Positions 12,654 to 25,151 of a DNA stretch of 64,000 nt are shown here, in pieces (position 1 is the stretch's first letter; each line of letters opens with the position of its first letter). Source of the DNA: Nemophila menziesii (lineage: Eukaryota > Streptophyta > Magnoliopsida > Boraginales > Hydrophyllaceae). The notes under the pieces are model-generated. The model did not search any database. It had not been told where the DNA came from and saw only the letters and a program-made list of their open reading frames with translations. Location of the stretch: NCBI GenBank assembly GCA_029959085.1, contig JARWIR010000002.1, forward strand, positions 58,582,154 to 58,646,153, in the 5' to 3' direction. A program made the translations under genes and the position numbers.

Positions 12654-14739
12654 AGTCAAGTATTTTGAAATGTATGGTTGAAAAAAATATCATTTTCCCT
12701 ATATTCAACATACCAATAACATATTAGAGATATTTTTTTTCAAGCTGTGTTCGTGATTGATTAGTACCTAATTTAAAATATTTTCAATATTGTTTAGATT
12801 TGTCATACCGTTTAACGTGGTTTCCCAAACTATTTGGTGATAGTTTATCTCTTTGAAAATGTTTCAATAATAAATATTTTGTATTGCTTACAACTGAAAG
12901 ATATTTGTTTTTATTGTGTTGTTTTATTTTTTGTGAAGACGTGTGTTGTTTTTGTTAGAATATCAGTGACTTTATGTTGTTAATTTATAAATAGTTTATA
13001 ATATTATTGATATTATAATTGGTTTGGCCTACTCTTTATATTTCTATATTCATAAAAAATTGATTGTCATGATGTACAATTACATAAACATTGCAAATAG
13101 ATTGATTTTAATGATACTTTTAATCATTTCTATAAAATTATAGAACACTTTTATCAATTGTAAATTTATAATCTATTCAAATTACTCATTGTTGTTATTT
13201 TCTTATTGTTTATAAATTTAAATGTGAATTTTAAATTTTAAATCCTGATTTAAAGATTAAAAAAATTCATAATCCCAAATCATTCTACCAATTAGGGTAA
13301 TTGTTTTAGAAAGATGGAGTAACGAATGTAAAAACTTGTTGTTAGGTATTTTTCAAATTTGAGAGGAAATAAATGGACCATAAAGCAATAATGAACACTT
13401 GAAATTCTTAACTTAATGCATCTAGGGATTTTTTTTGTAAAATGATATAAAAATATAAGAATAACTAGATCACTACAAGGACTACATCACATGTATTTAG
13501 AGTTTTAGATGAAAAATTAATATTACGATATATCCTATAATTCCTACTGTAAGGGTAACATATCACCCCGTATCTTAAAAAAATCAACGTTGTTATTGTT
13601 GTTTAGCGATCTAATCTTGTGTAACGTTAAGATTTTTCGTCATAATAGAAAGTAATATTGTAATTTTTTACAAGTCTATCTTCTAAATAAAATTACAAAA
13701 TATACTATTTAAAGAATAAATGTTGTTGCTAATGAAAATTGAGATAGGCGACATTAAGGACGCACATAAGTCGAATGGGCTGTCTCTAGCAACAACGCAC
13801 ATGTATTCTTGCTATGTCTCGTAGCTAGAACAACGCGTGGTATTATATTTTGTTATAAAAAACATAAAAGTATATAAATGAAATAATTTAAGCCGTAATA
13901 GAATAAATTTTAAAAAGTTAGGGGGAGCAAACAAGATTTTAAAAAAAATTGAGGATTAATTCACTTACATTTAAAAAGAGCAAATGAAATCGATATAAGA
14001 AAAAATTGAACAAAATTGTACCTGATATTAAAAAATCAACGAAATAGCTAAAGACAAAAAAGAGGCCGTAAATTTTTTAACTGAAACAGTTTTTTTCCTT
14101 TTTTTGATTGATTAATTTTATGTTGAAAATTAATATTTTCCATGTTTAAGTGATTTTGTACTATTCTTCTGGACGATTCTTTACCAATTCTAAAATCACT
14201 TCGACTCCTCTCATGACCGAAGTATGATTCACATCGGTTTATGTACAATACAATGAAATATGAAATAGATAATATGAGAAATCTGAATATTTTTGATAAA
14301 AAGATGGATAAAGGCAGCGACATTGTTTGGGAGAGGCTAGGGTTTTGTTCTTGGAACTTAGGTTTACATTGTAAATCTAATAACTTTAATATAGATTTTC
14401 TATAGTGTAAAAATTGAGCCCAATCTGAAATTTTGAGGTCTAAACTAAGTCCAGCTTTAGATTAAAAGAAAGCTCAATGTAGTATTACTAATACTACTTG
14501 AAACAATTGGGTCTCATAGTCAGATTTTACCAAAATACTCTGGTTGTAACCGAACAAAATAGAATATTGTAACATTTTTTTAATATTTTAATATCTCAAT
14601 TAATCGAATCTAAAGATTAGAAGTTTGTAAATAGAATGTGTACTTACTTATAGACTAAAGAGTATCTTATTATTTTGTTTCTTAAATTTCCCACATATAT
14701 GAATTATAAATTTATTTTTGACTTTTTTCTTTTTATATA
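12654..14739 (+). repeat. Repeat unit 7, class I, 2086 bp
   Basis: First unit of the trimer. Diagnostic variants shared only with unit 10 include AATCCCAAAT near 13272, TTGTTGTTAGG near 13337 and CCTACTGTAAGG near 13542. The minus-strand 91-codon frame is open at 14048-14323. Confidence 0.95.
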
Positions 14740-16123
14740 AGTCAAGTATTTTGAAATGTATGGTTGAAAAAATATCATTTTCCCTATATTCAACATACCA
14801 ATAACATATTAGAGATATTTTTTTTCAAGCTGTGTTCGTGATTGATTAGTACCTAATTTAAAATATTTTCAATATTGTTTAGATTTGTCATACCGTTTAA
14901 CGTGGTTTCCCAAATTATTTGGTGATAGTTTATCTCTTTGAAAATGTTTCAATAATAAATATTTTGTATTGCTTACAACTGAAAGATATTTGTTGTTATT
15001 GTGTTGTTTTATTTTTTGTGAAGACGTGTGTTGTTTTTGTTAGAATATCAGTGACTTTAATTTGTTATTTTATAAATAGTTTATAATATTATTGATATGA
15101 TAATTGGTTTGGCCTACTCTTTATATTTCTATATTAATAAAAAATTGATTGTCATGATGTACAATTACATAAACATTGCAAATAGATTGATTTTAATGAT
15201 ACTTTTAATCATTTCTATAAAATTATAGAACACTTTTATCAATTGTAAATTTATAATCTATTCAAATTACTCGTTGTTGTTGTTTTCTTATTGTTTATAA
15301 ATTTAAATGTGAATTTTAAATTTTAAATCCTGATTTAATAATTAAAAAAATTCATAATGCCAAATCATTCTACCAATTACGGTAATTGTTTTAGAAAGAT
15401 GGAGTAACGAATGTAAAAACTTGTTTTTAGGTATTTTTCAAATTTGAGAGGAAATAAATGGACTATAAAACAATAATGAACACTTGAAATTCTTAACTTA
15501 ATGCATCTAGGGATTTTTTTTGTAAAATGATATAAAAATATAAGAATAACTAGATCACTACAAGGACTACATCACATGTATTTAGAGTTTTAGATGAAAA
15601 ATTAATATTACGATATATCCTATAATTCCTAGTGTAAGGGTAACATATCACCCCGTATCTTAAAAAAATCAACGTTGTTATTGTTGTTTAGCGATCTAAT
15701 CTTGTGTAACGTTAAGATTTTTCGTAATAATAGAAAGTAATATTGTAATGTTTTACAAGTTTATCTTCTAAATAAAATTACAAAATATACTATTTAAAGA
15801 ATAAATGTTGTTGCTAATGAAAATTGAGATAGGCGACATTAAGGACGCACATAAGTCGAATGGGCAACAACGCACATGTATTCTTGCTATGTTTCGTAGC
15901 TAGAACAACACGTGGTATTATATTTTGTTATAAAAAACATAAAAGTATATAAATGAAATAATTTAAGCCGTAATAGAATAAATTTTAAAAAGGTAGGGGG
16001 AGCAAACAAGATTTTAAAAAAAATTGAGGATTAATTCACTTACATATAAAAAGAGCAAATGAAGATCGATATAAGAAAAAATTGAACAAAATTGTACCTG
16101 ATATTAAAAAATCAACGAAATAG

Positions 16124-16399
16124 CTAAAGACAAAAAAGAGGCCGTAAATTTTTTAACTGAAACAGTTTTTTTCCTTTTTTTGATTGATTAATTTTATGTT
16201 GAAAATGAATATTTTCCATGTTTAAGTGATTTTGTACTATTCTTCTGGACGATTCTTTACCAATTCTAAAATCACTTCGACTCCTCTCATGACCGAAGTA
16301 TGATTCACATCGGTTTATGTACAATACAATGAAATATGAAATAGATAATATGAGAAATCTGAATATTTTTGATAAAAAGATGGATAAAGGCAGCGACAT
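16124..16399 (-). other. Recurrent 91-codon open frame, example from unit 8; probably not a functional gene
   Basis: This frame begins with MSLPLSIFLSKIF and has a hydrophobic stretch over about residues 3-28, then a basic, hydrophilic tail. The same frame is 91 codons in about half of the units, 66 codons in units 2, 4, 6, 9 and 15 through an in-frame stop, and shifted by a 7-bp deletion in units 19, 21, 23, 25 and 27-29. I recognise no family. Its spread is explained by copying of the DNA, and a plus-strand frame over the same bases is also open in many units. The one argument for it is the promoter-like motif set directly upstream. Confidence 0.25.
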
Positions 16400-16413
16400 T
16401 GTTTGGGAGAGGC

Positions 16414-16529
16414 TAGGGTTTTGTTCTTGGAACTTAGGTTTACATTGTAAATCTAATAACTTTAATATAGATTTTCTATAGTGTAAAAATTGAGCCCAAT
16501 CTGAAATTTTGAGGTCTAAACTAAGCCCA
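16414..16529 (-). promoter_or_regulatory. Promoter-like module: two site II motifs plus telo-box (unit 8 example)
   Basis: On the minus strand TGGGCT occurs at 16524-16529 and 16493-16498, followed by AAACCCTA at 16414-16421 and then an ATG at 16397-16399 in the context AAACAATG. Paired TGGGCY (site II, bound by TCP factors) with AAACCCTA (telo-box) close to the start is the known arrangement in plant ribosomal-protein and other growth-related promoters. The same layout recurs in most units, for example unit 2 (3783-3790, 3862-3867, 3893-3898). It is damaged in unit 1 (one site II lost) and unit 26 (telo-box lost). The motifs are seen; promoter activity is inference. Confidence 0.4.
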
Positions 16530-16815
16530 GCTTTAGATTAAAAGAAAGCTCAATGTAGTATTACTAATACTACTTGAAACAATTGGGTCTCATTGTCAGA
16601 TTTTACCAAAATACTCTGGTTGTAACCGAACAAAATAGAATATTGTAACATTTTTTTAATATTGTACTATCTCAATTAATCGAATCTAAAGATTAGAAGT
16701 TTGTAAATAGAATGTGTACTTACTTATAGACTAAAGAGTATCTTATTATTTTGTTTCTTAAATTTCCCACATATATGAATTATAAATTTATTTTTGACTT
16801 TTTTCTTTTTATATA

Positions 16816-18902
16816 AGTCAAGTATTTTGAAATGTATGGTTGAAAAAAATATCATTTTCCCTATATTCAACATACCAATAACATATTAGAGATATTTTTT
16901 TTCAAGCTGTGTTCGTGATTGATTAGTACCTAATTTAAAATATTTTCAATATTGTTTAGATTTGTCATACCGTTTAACGTGGTTTCCCAAACTATTTGGT
17001 GATAGTTTATCTCTTTGAAAATGTTTCAATAATAAATATTTTGTATTGCTTACAACTGAAAGATATTTGTTGTTATTGTGTTGTTTTATTTTTTTGTGAA
17101 GACGAGTGTTGTTTTTGTTAGAATATCAGTGACTTTAAGTTGTTAATTTATAAATAGTTTATAATATTATTGATATGATAATTGGTTTGGCCTACTCTTT
17201 ATATTTCTATATTCATAAAAAATTGATTGTCATGATGTACAATTACATAAACATTGCAAATAGATTGATTTTAATGATACTTTTAATCATTTCTATAAAA
17301 TTATAAAACACTTTTATCAATTGTAAATTTATAATCTATTCAAATTACTCGTTGTTGTTGTTTTCTTATTGTTTATAAATTTAAATGTGAATTTTAAATT
17401 TTAAATCCTGATTTAAAGATTAATAAAATTCATAATGCCAAATCATTCTGCCAATTAGGGTAATTGTTTTAGAAAGATGGAGTAACGAATGTAAAAACTT
17501 GTTTTTAGGTATTTTTCAAATTTGAGAGGAAATAAATGGACTATAAAACAATAATGAACACTTGAAATTCTTAACTTAATGCATCTAGGGATTTTTTTTG
17601 TAAAATGATATAAAAATATAAGAATAACTAGATCACTACAAGGACTACATCACATGTATTTAGAGTTTTAGATGAAAAATTAATATTACGATATATCCTA
17701 TAATTCCTAGTGTAAGGGTAACATATCACCCCGTATCTTAAAAAAATCAACGTTGTTATTGTTGTTTAGCGATCTAATCTTGAGTAACGTTAAGATTTTT
17801 CGTAATAATAGAAAGTAATATTGTAATTTTTTACAAGTTTATCTTCTAAATAAAATTACAAAATATACTATTTAAAGAATAAATGTTGTTGCTAATGAAA
17901 ATTGAGATAGGCGACATTAAGGACGCACATAAGTCAAATGGGCTGTCTCTAGCAACAACGCACATGTATTCTTGCTATGTCTCGTAGCTAGAACAACACG
18001 TGGTATTATATTTTTTTATAAAAAACATAAAAGTATATAAATGAAATAATTTAAGCCGTAATAGAATAAATTTAAAAAGGTAGGGGGAGCAAACAAGATT
18101 TTAAAAAAAAAATTGAGGATTAATTCACTTACATATAAAAAGAGCAAATAAAGATCGATATAAGAAAAAATTGAACAAAATTGTACCTGATATTAAAAAA
18201 TCAACGAAATAGCTAAAGACAAAAAAGAGGCCGTAAATTTTTTAACTGAAACAGTTTTTTTCCTTTTTTTGATTGATTAATTTTATGTTAAAAATGAATA
18301 TTTTCCATGTTTAAGTGATTTTGTACTATTCTTCTGGACGATTCTTTACCAATTCTAAAATCACTTCGACTCCTCTCATGACCGAAGTATGATTCACATC
18401 GGTTTATGTACAATACAATGAAATATGAAATAGATAATATGAGAAATCTGAATATTTTTGATAAAAAGATGGATAAAGGCAGCGACATTGTTTTTGAGAG
18501 GCTAGGGTTTTGTTCTTGGAACTTAGGTTTACATTGTAAATCTAATAACTTTAATATAGATTTTCTATAGTGTAAAAATTGAGCCCAATCTGAAATTTTG
18601 AGGTCTAAACTAAGCCCAGCTTTAGATTAAAAGAAACCTCAATGTAGTATTACTAATACTACTTGAAACAATTGGGTCTCATAGTCAGATTTTACCAAAA
18701 TACTCTGGTTGACCAAACAAAATAGAATATTGTAACATTTTTTTAATATTTTACTATCTCAATTAATCGAATCTAAAGATTAGAAGTTTGTAAATAGAAT
18801 GTGTACTTACTTATAGACTAAAGAGTATCTTATTATTTTGTTTCTTAAATTTCCCACATATATGAATTATAAATTTATTTTTGACTTTTTTCTTTTTATA
18901 TA
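16816..18902 (+). repeat. Repeat unit 9, class I chimera, 2087 bp
   Basis: The left half matches unit 12 (GACGAGTG near 17101, ATTCTGCC near 17445). The right half matches units 2, 4 and 6 (GTCAAATGGG, truncated minus-strand frame 18288-18488, AAACCTCAATG) but lacks the poly-T insertion, so it carries the empty site. The trimer boundary lies near 17.78 kb in this unit. Confidence 0.95.
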
Positions 18903-20988
18903 AGTCAAGTATTTTGAAATGTTTGGTTGAAAAAAATATCATTTTCCCTATATTCAACATACCAATAACATATTAGAGATATTTTTTTTCAAGCTGTGTT
19001 CGTGATTGATTAGTACCTAATTTAAAATATTTTCAATATTGTTTAGATTTGTCATACCGTTTAACGTGGTTTCCCAAACTATTTGGTGATAGTTTATCTC
19101 TTTGAAAATGTTTCAATAATAAATATTTTGTATTGCTTACAACTGAAAGATATTTGTTTTTATTGTGTTGTTTTATTTTTTGTGAAGACGTGTGTTGTTT
19201 TTGTTAGAATATCAGTGACTTTATGTTGTTAATTTATAAATAGTTTATAATATTATTGATATTATAATTGGTTTGGCCTACTCTTTATATTTCTATATTC
19301 ATAAAAAATTGATTGTCATGATGTACAATTACATAAACATTGCAAATAGATTGATTTTAATGATACTTTTAATCATTTCTATAAAATTATAGAACACTTT
19401 TATCAATTGTAAATTTATAATCTATTCAAATTACTCATTGTTGTTATTTTCTTATTGTTTATAAATTTAAATGTGAATTTTAAATTTTAAATCCTGATTT
19501 AAAGATTAAAAAAATTCATAATCCCAAATCATTCTACCAATTAGGGTAATTGTTTTAGAAAGATGGAGTAACGAATGTAAAAACTTGTTGTTAGGTATTT
19601 TTCAAATTTGAGAGGAAATAAATGGACCATAAAGCAATAATGAACACTTGAAATTCTTAACTTAATGCATCTAGGGATTTTTTTTGTAAAATGATATAAA
19701 AATATAAGAATAACTAGATCACTACAAGGACTACATCACATGTATTTAGAGTTTTAGATGAAAAATTAATATTACGATATATCCTATAATTCCTACTGTA
19801 AGGGTAACATATCACCCCGTATCTTAAAAAAATCAACGTTGTTATTGTTGTTTAGCGATCTAATCTTGTGTAACGTTAAGATTTTTCGTCATAATAGAAA
19901 GTAATATTGTAATTTTTTACAAGTCTATCTTCTAAATAAAATTACAAAATATACTATTTAAAGAATAAATGTTGTTGCTAATGAAAATTGAGATAGGCGA
20001 CATTAAGGACGCACATAAGTCGAATGGGCTGTCTCTAGCAACAACGCACATGTATTCTTGCTATGTCTCGTAGCTAGAACAACGCGTGGTATTATATTTT
20101 GTTATAAAAAACATAAAAGTATATAAATGAAATAATTTAAGCCGTAATAGAATAAATTTTAAAAAGTTAGGGGGAGCAAACAAGATTTTAAAAAAAATTG
20201 AGGATTAATTCACTTACATTTAAAAAGAGCAAATGAAATCGATATAAGAAAAAATTGAACAAAATTGTACCTGATATTAAAAAATCAACGAAATAGCTAA
20301 AGACAAAAAAGAGGCCGTAAATTTTTTAACTGAAACAGTTTTTTTCCTTTTTTTGATTGATTAATTTTATGTTGAAAATTAATATTTTCCATGTTTAAGT
20401 GATTTTGTACTATTCTTCTGGACGATTCTTTACCAATTCTAAAATCACTTCGACTCCTCTCATGACCGAAGTATGATTCACATCGGTTTATGTACAATAC
20501 AATGAAATATGAAATAGATAATATGAGAAATCTGAATATTTTTGATAAAAAGATGGATAAAGGCAGCGACATTGTTTGGGAGAGGCTAGGGTTTTGTTCT
20601 TGGAACTTAGGTTTACATTGTAAATCTAATAACTTTAATATAGATTTTCTATAGTGTAAAAATTGAGCCCAATCTGAAATTTTGAGGTCTAAACTAAGTC
20701 CAGCTTTAGATTAAAAGAAAGCTCAATGTAGTATTACTAATACTACTTGAAACAATTGGGTCTCATAGTCAGATTTTACCAAAATACTCTGGTTGTAACC
20801 GAACAAAATAGAATATTGTAACATTTTTTTAATATTTTAATATCTCAATTAATCGAATCTAAAGATTAGAAGTTTGTAAATAGAATGTGTACTTACTTAT
20901 AGACTAAAGAGTATCTTATTATTTTGTTTCTTAAATTTCCCACATATATGAATTATAAATTTATTTTTGACTTTTTTCTTTTTATATA
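18903..20988 (+). repeat. Repeat unit 10, class I, 2086 bp
   Basis: Copy of unit 7 at an offset of 6249 bp. A private T appears near 18922 (GTTTGGTTG instead of GTATGGTTG). The minus-strand frame is open at 20297-20572. Confidence 0.95.
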
Positions 20989-23064
20989 AGTCAAGTATTT
21001 TGAAATGTATGGTTGAAAAAATATCATTTTCCCTATATTCAACATACCAATAACATATTAGAGATATTTTTTTTCAAGCTGTGTTCGTGATTGATTAGTA
21101 CCTAATTTAAAATATTTTCAATATTGTTTAGATTTGTCATACCGTTTAACGTGGTTTCCCAAATTATTTGGTGATAGTTTATCTCTTTGAAAATGTTTCA
21201 ATAATAAATATTTTGTATTGCTTACAACTGAAAGATATTTGTTGTTATTGTGTTGTTTTATTTTTTGTGAAGACGTGTGTTGTTTTTGTTAGAATATCAG
21301 TGACTTTAATTTGTTATTTTATAAATAGTTTATAATATTATTGATATGATAATTGGTTTGGCCTACTCTTTATATTTCTATATTAATAAAAAATTGATTG
21401 TCATGATGTACAATTACATAAACATTGCAAATAGATTGATTTTAATGATACTTTTAATCATTTCTATAAAATTATAGAACACTTTTATCAATTGTAAATT
21501 TATAATCTATTCAAATTACTCGTTGTTGTTGTTTTCTTATTGTTTATAAATTTAAATGTGAATTTTAAATTTTAAATCCTGATTTAATAATTAAAAAAAT
21601 TCATAATGCCAAATCATTCTACCAATTACGGTAATTGTTTTAGAAAGATGGAGTAACGAATGTAAAAACTTGTTTTTAGGTATTTTTCAAATTTGAGAGG
21701 AAATAAATGGACTATAAAACAATAATGAACACTTGAAATTCTTAACTTAATGCATCTAGGGATTTTTTTTGTAAAATGATATAAAAATATAAGAATAACT
21801 AGATCACTACAAGGACTACATCACATGTATTTAGAGTTTTAGATGAAAAATTAATATTACGATATATCCTATAATTCCTAGTGTAAGGGTAACATATCAC
21901 CCCGTATCTTAAAAAAATCAACGTTGTTATTGTTGTTTAGCGATCTAATCTTGTGTAACGTTAAGATTTTTCGTAATAATAGAAAGTAATATTGTAATGT
22001 TTTACAAGTTTATCTTCTAAATAAAATTACAAAATATACTATTTAAAGAATAAATGTTGTTGCTAATGAAAATTGAGATAGGCGACATTAAGGACGCACA
22101 TAAGTCGAATGGGCAACAACGCACATGTATTCTTGCTATGTTTCGTAGCTAGAACAACACGTGGTATTATATTTTGTTATAAAAAACATAAAAGTATATA
22201 AATGAAATAATTTAAGCCGTAATAGAATAAATTTTAAAAAGGTAGGGGGAGCAAACAAGATTTTAAAAAAAATTGAGGATTAATTCACTTACATATAAAA
22301 AGAGCAAATGAAGATCGATATAAGAAAAAATTGAACAAAATTGTACCTGATATTAAAAAATCAACGAAATAGCTAAAGACAAAAAAGAGGCCGTAAATTT
22401 TTTAACTGAAACAGTTTTTTTCCTTTTTTTGATTGATTAATTTTATGTTGAAAATGAATATTTTCCATGTTTAAGTGATTTTGTACTATTCTTCTGGACG
22501 ATTCTTTACCAATTCTAAAATCACTTCGACTCCTCTCATGACCGAAGTATGATTCACATCGGTTTATGTACAATACAATGAAATATGAAATAGATAATAT
22601 GAGAAATCTGAATATTTTTGATAAAAAGATGGATAAAGGCAGCGACATTGTTTGGGAGAGGCTAGGGTTTTGTTCTTGGAACTTAGGTTTACATTGTAAA
22701 TCTAATAACTTTAATATAGATTTTCTATAGTGTAAAAATTGAGCCCAATCTGAAATTTTGAGGTCTAAACTAAGCCCAGCTTTAGATTAAAAGAAAGCTC
22801 AATGTAGTATTACTAATACTACTTGAAACAATTGGGTCTCATTGTCAGATTTTACCAAAATACTCTGGTTGTAACCGAACAAAATAGAATATTGTAACAT
22901 TTTTTTAATATTGTACTATCTCAATTAATCGAATCTAAAGATTAGAAGTTTGTAAATAGAATGTGTACTTACTTATAGACTAAAGAGTATCTTATTATTT
23001 TGTTTCTTAAATTTCCCACATATATGAATTATAAATTTATTTTTGACTTTTTTCTTTTTATATA
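20989..23064 (+). repeat. Repeat unit 11, class I with 10-bp deletion, 2076 bp
   Basis: Copy of unit 8 at an offset of 6249 bp, with the same 10-bp deletion at about 22114. The minus-strand frame is open at 22373-22648. Confidence 0.95.
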
Positions 23065-25151
23065 AGTCAAGTATTTTGAAATGTATGGTTGAAAAAAATA
23101 TCATTTTCCCTATATTCAACATACCAATAACATATTAGAGATATTTTTTTTCAAGCTGTGTTCGTGATTGATTAGTACCTAATTTAAAATATTTTCAATA
23201 TTGTTTAGATTTGTCATACCGTTTAACGTGGTTTCCCAAACTATTTGGTGATAGTTTATCTCTTTGAAAATGTTTCAATAATAAATATTTTGTATTGCTT
23301 ACAACTGAAAGATATTTGTTGTTATTGTGTTGTTTTATTTTTTTGTGAAGACGAGTGTTGTTTTTGTTAGAATATCAGTGACTTTAAGTTGTTAATTTAT
23401 AAATAGTTTATAATATTATTGATATGATAATTGGTTTGGCCTACTCTTTATATTTCTATATTCATAAAAAATTGATTGTCATGATGTACAATTACATAAA
23501 CATTGCAAATAGATTGATTTTAATGATACTTTTAATCATTTCTATAAAATTATAAAACACTTTTATCAATTGTAAATTTATAATCTATTCAAATTACTCG
23601 TTGTTGTTGTTTTCTTATTGTTTATAAATTTAAATGTGAATTTTAAATTTTAAATCCTGATTTAAAGATTAATAAAATTCATAATGCCAAATCATTCTGC
23701 CAATTAGGGTAATTGTTTTAGAAAGATGGAGTAACGAATGTAAAAACTTGTTTTTAGGTATTTTTCAAATTTGAGAGGAAATAAATGGACTATAAAACAA
23801 TAATGAACACTTGAAATTCTTAACTTAATGCATCTAGGGATTTTTTTTGTAAAATGATATAAAAATATAAGAATAACTAGATCACTACAAGGACTACATC
23901 ACATGTATTTAGAGTTTTAGATGAAAAATTAATATTACGATATATCCTATAATTCCTAGTGTAAGGGTAACATATCACCCCGTATCTTAAAAAAATCAAC
24001 GTTGTTATTGTTGTTTAGCGATCTAATCTTGTGTAACGTTAAGATTTTTCGTAATAATAGAAAGTAATATTGTAATTTTTTACAAGTTTATCTTCTAAAT
24101 AAAATTACAAAATATACTATTTAAAGAATAAATGTTGTTGCTAATGAAAATTGAGATAGGCGACATTAAGGACGCACATAAGTCGAATGGGCTGTCTCTA
24201 GCAACAACGCACATGTATTCTTGCTATGTCTCGTAGCTAGAACAACACGTGGTATTATATTTTGTTATAAAAAACATAAAATTATATAAATGAAATAATT
24301 TAAGCCGTAATAGAATAAATTTTAAAAAGGTAGGGGGAGCAAACAAGATTTAAAAAAAAATTGAGGATTAATTCACTTACATATAAAAAGAGCAAATGAA
24401 GATCGATATAAGAAAAAATTGAACAAAATTGTACCTGATATTAAAAAATCAACGAAATAGCTAAAGACAAAAAAGAGGCCGAAATTTTTTTAACTGAAAC
24501 AGTTTTTTTCCTTTTTTTGATTGATTAATTTTATGTTGAAAATGAATATTTTCCATGTTTAAGTGATTTTGTACTATTCTTCTGGACGATTCTTTACCAA
24601 TTCTAAAATCACTTCGACTCCTCTCATGACCGAAGTATGATTCACATCGGTTTATGTACAATACAATGAAATATGAAATAGATAATATGAGAAATCTGAA
24701 TATTTTTGATAAAAAGATGGATAAAGGCAGCGACATTGTTTGGGAGAGGCTAGGGTTTTGTTCTTGGAACTTAGGTTTACATTGTAAATCTAATAACTTT
24801 AATATAGATTTTCTATAGTGTAAAAATTGAGCCCAATCTGAAATTTTGAGGTCTAAACTAAGCCCAGCTTTAGATTAAAAGAAAGCTCAATGTAGTATTA
24901 CTAATACTACTTGAAACAGTTGGGTCTCATAGTCAGATTTTACCAAAATACTCTGGTTGTAACCGAACAAAATAAATATTGTAACATTTTTTTAATATTT
25001 TACTATCTCAATTAATCGAATCTAAAGATTAGAAGTTTGTAAATAGAATGTGTACTTACTTATAGACTAAAGAGTATCTTATTATTTTGTTTCTTAAATT
25101 TCCCACATATATGAATTATAAATTTATTTTTGACTTTTTTCTTTTTATATA
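23065..25151 (+). repeat. Repeat unit 12, class I chimera, 2087 bp
   Basis: The left part copies unit 9 (offset 6249 bp) until about 24.03 kb, where unit 9 reads TTGAGTAACG and this unit TTGTGTAACG. The right part matches unit 13 (AAATTATATAAATG near 24279; GAAATTTTTTT near 24481, giving a Lys-Phe variant at the end of the minus-strand frame). Confidence 0.95.

Larger units (their letters stand above)
14740..16815 (+). repeat. Repeat unit 8, class I with 10-bp deletion, 2076 bp
   Basis: Shares with unit 11 a 10-bp deletion at about 15865 inside the GC-richer block (GGGC joined to AACAACG), plus AATTTGTTATTT near 15059 and a CATTGTCAG variant near 16591. It keeps an intact set of the telo-box (16414-16421) and two site II motifs (16493-16498, 16524-16529) upstream of the minus-strand frame at 16124-16399. 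Confidence 0.95.
11500..24030 (+). repeat. Trimeric higher-order repeat, 6249-bp period, two copies
   Basis: The block from about 11.5 to 17.78 kb is repeated from about 17.78 to 24.03 kb. Units 7 and 8 match units 10 and 11 at an exact 6249-bp offset, and both carry their private marks. The outer limits are estimated from the first mismatching variants (near 17779 versus 24029, and the poly-T insertion at 12481, which the second copy lacks), so they are accurate only to a few hundred bases. Confidence 0.85.
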
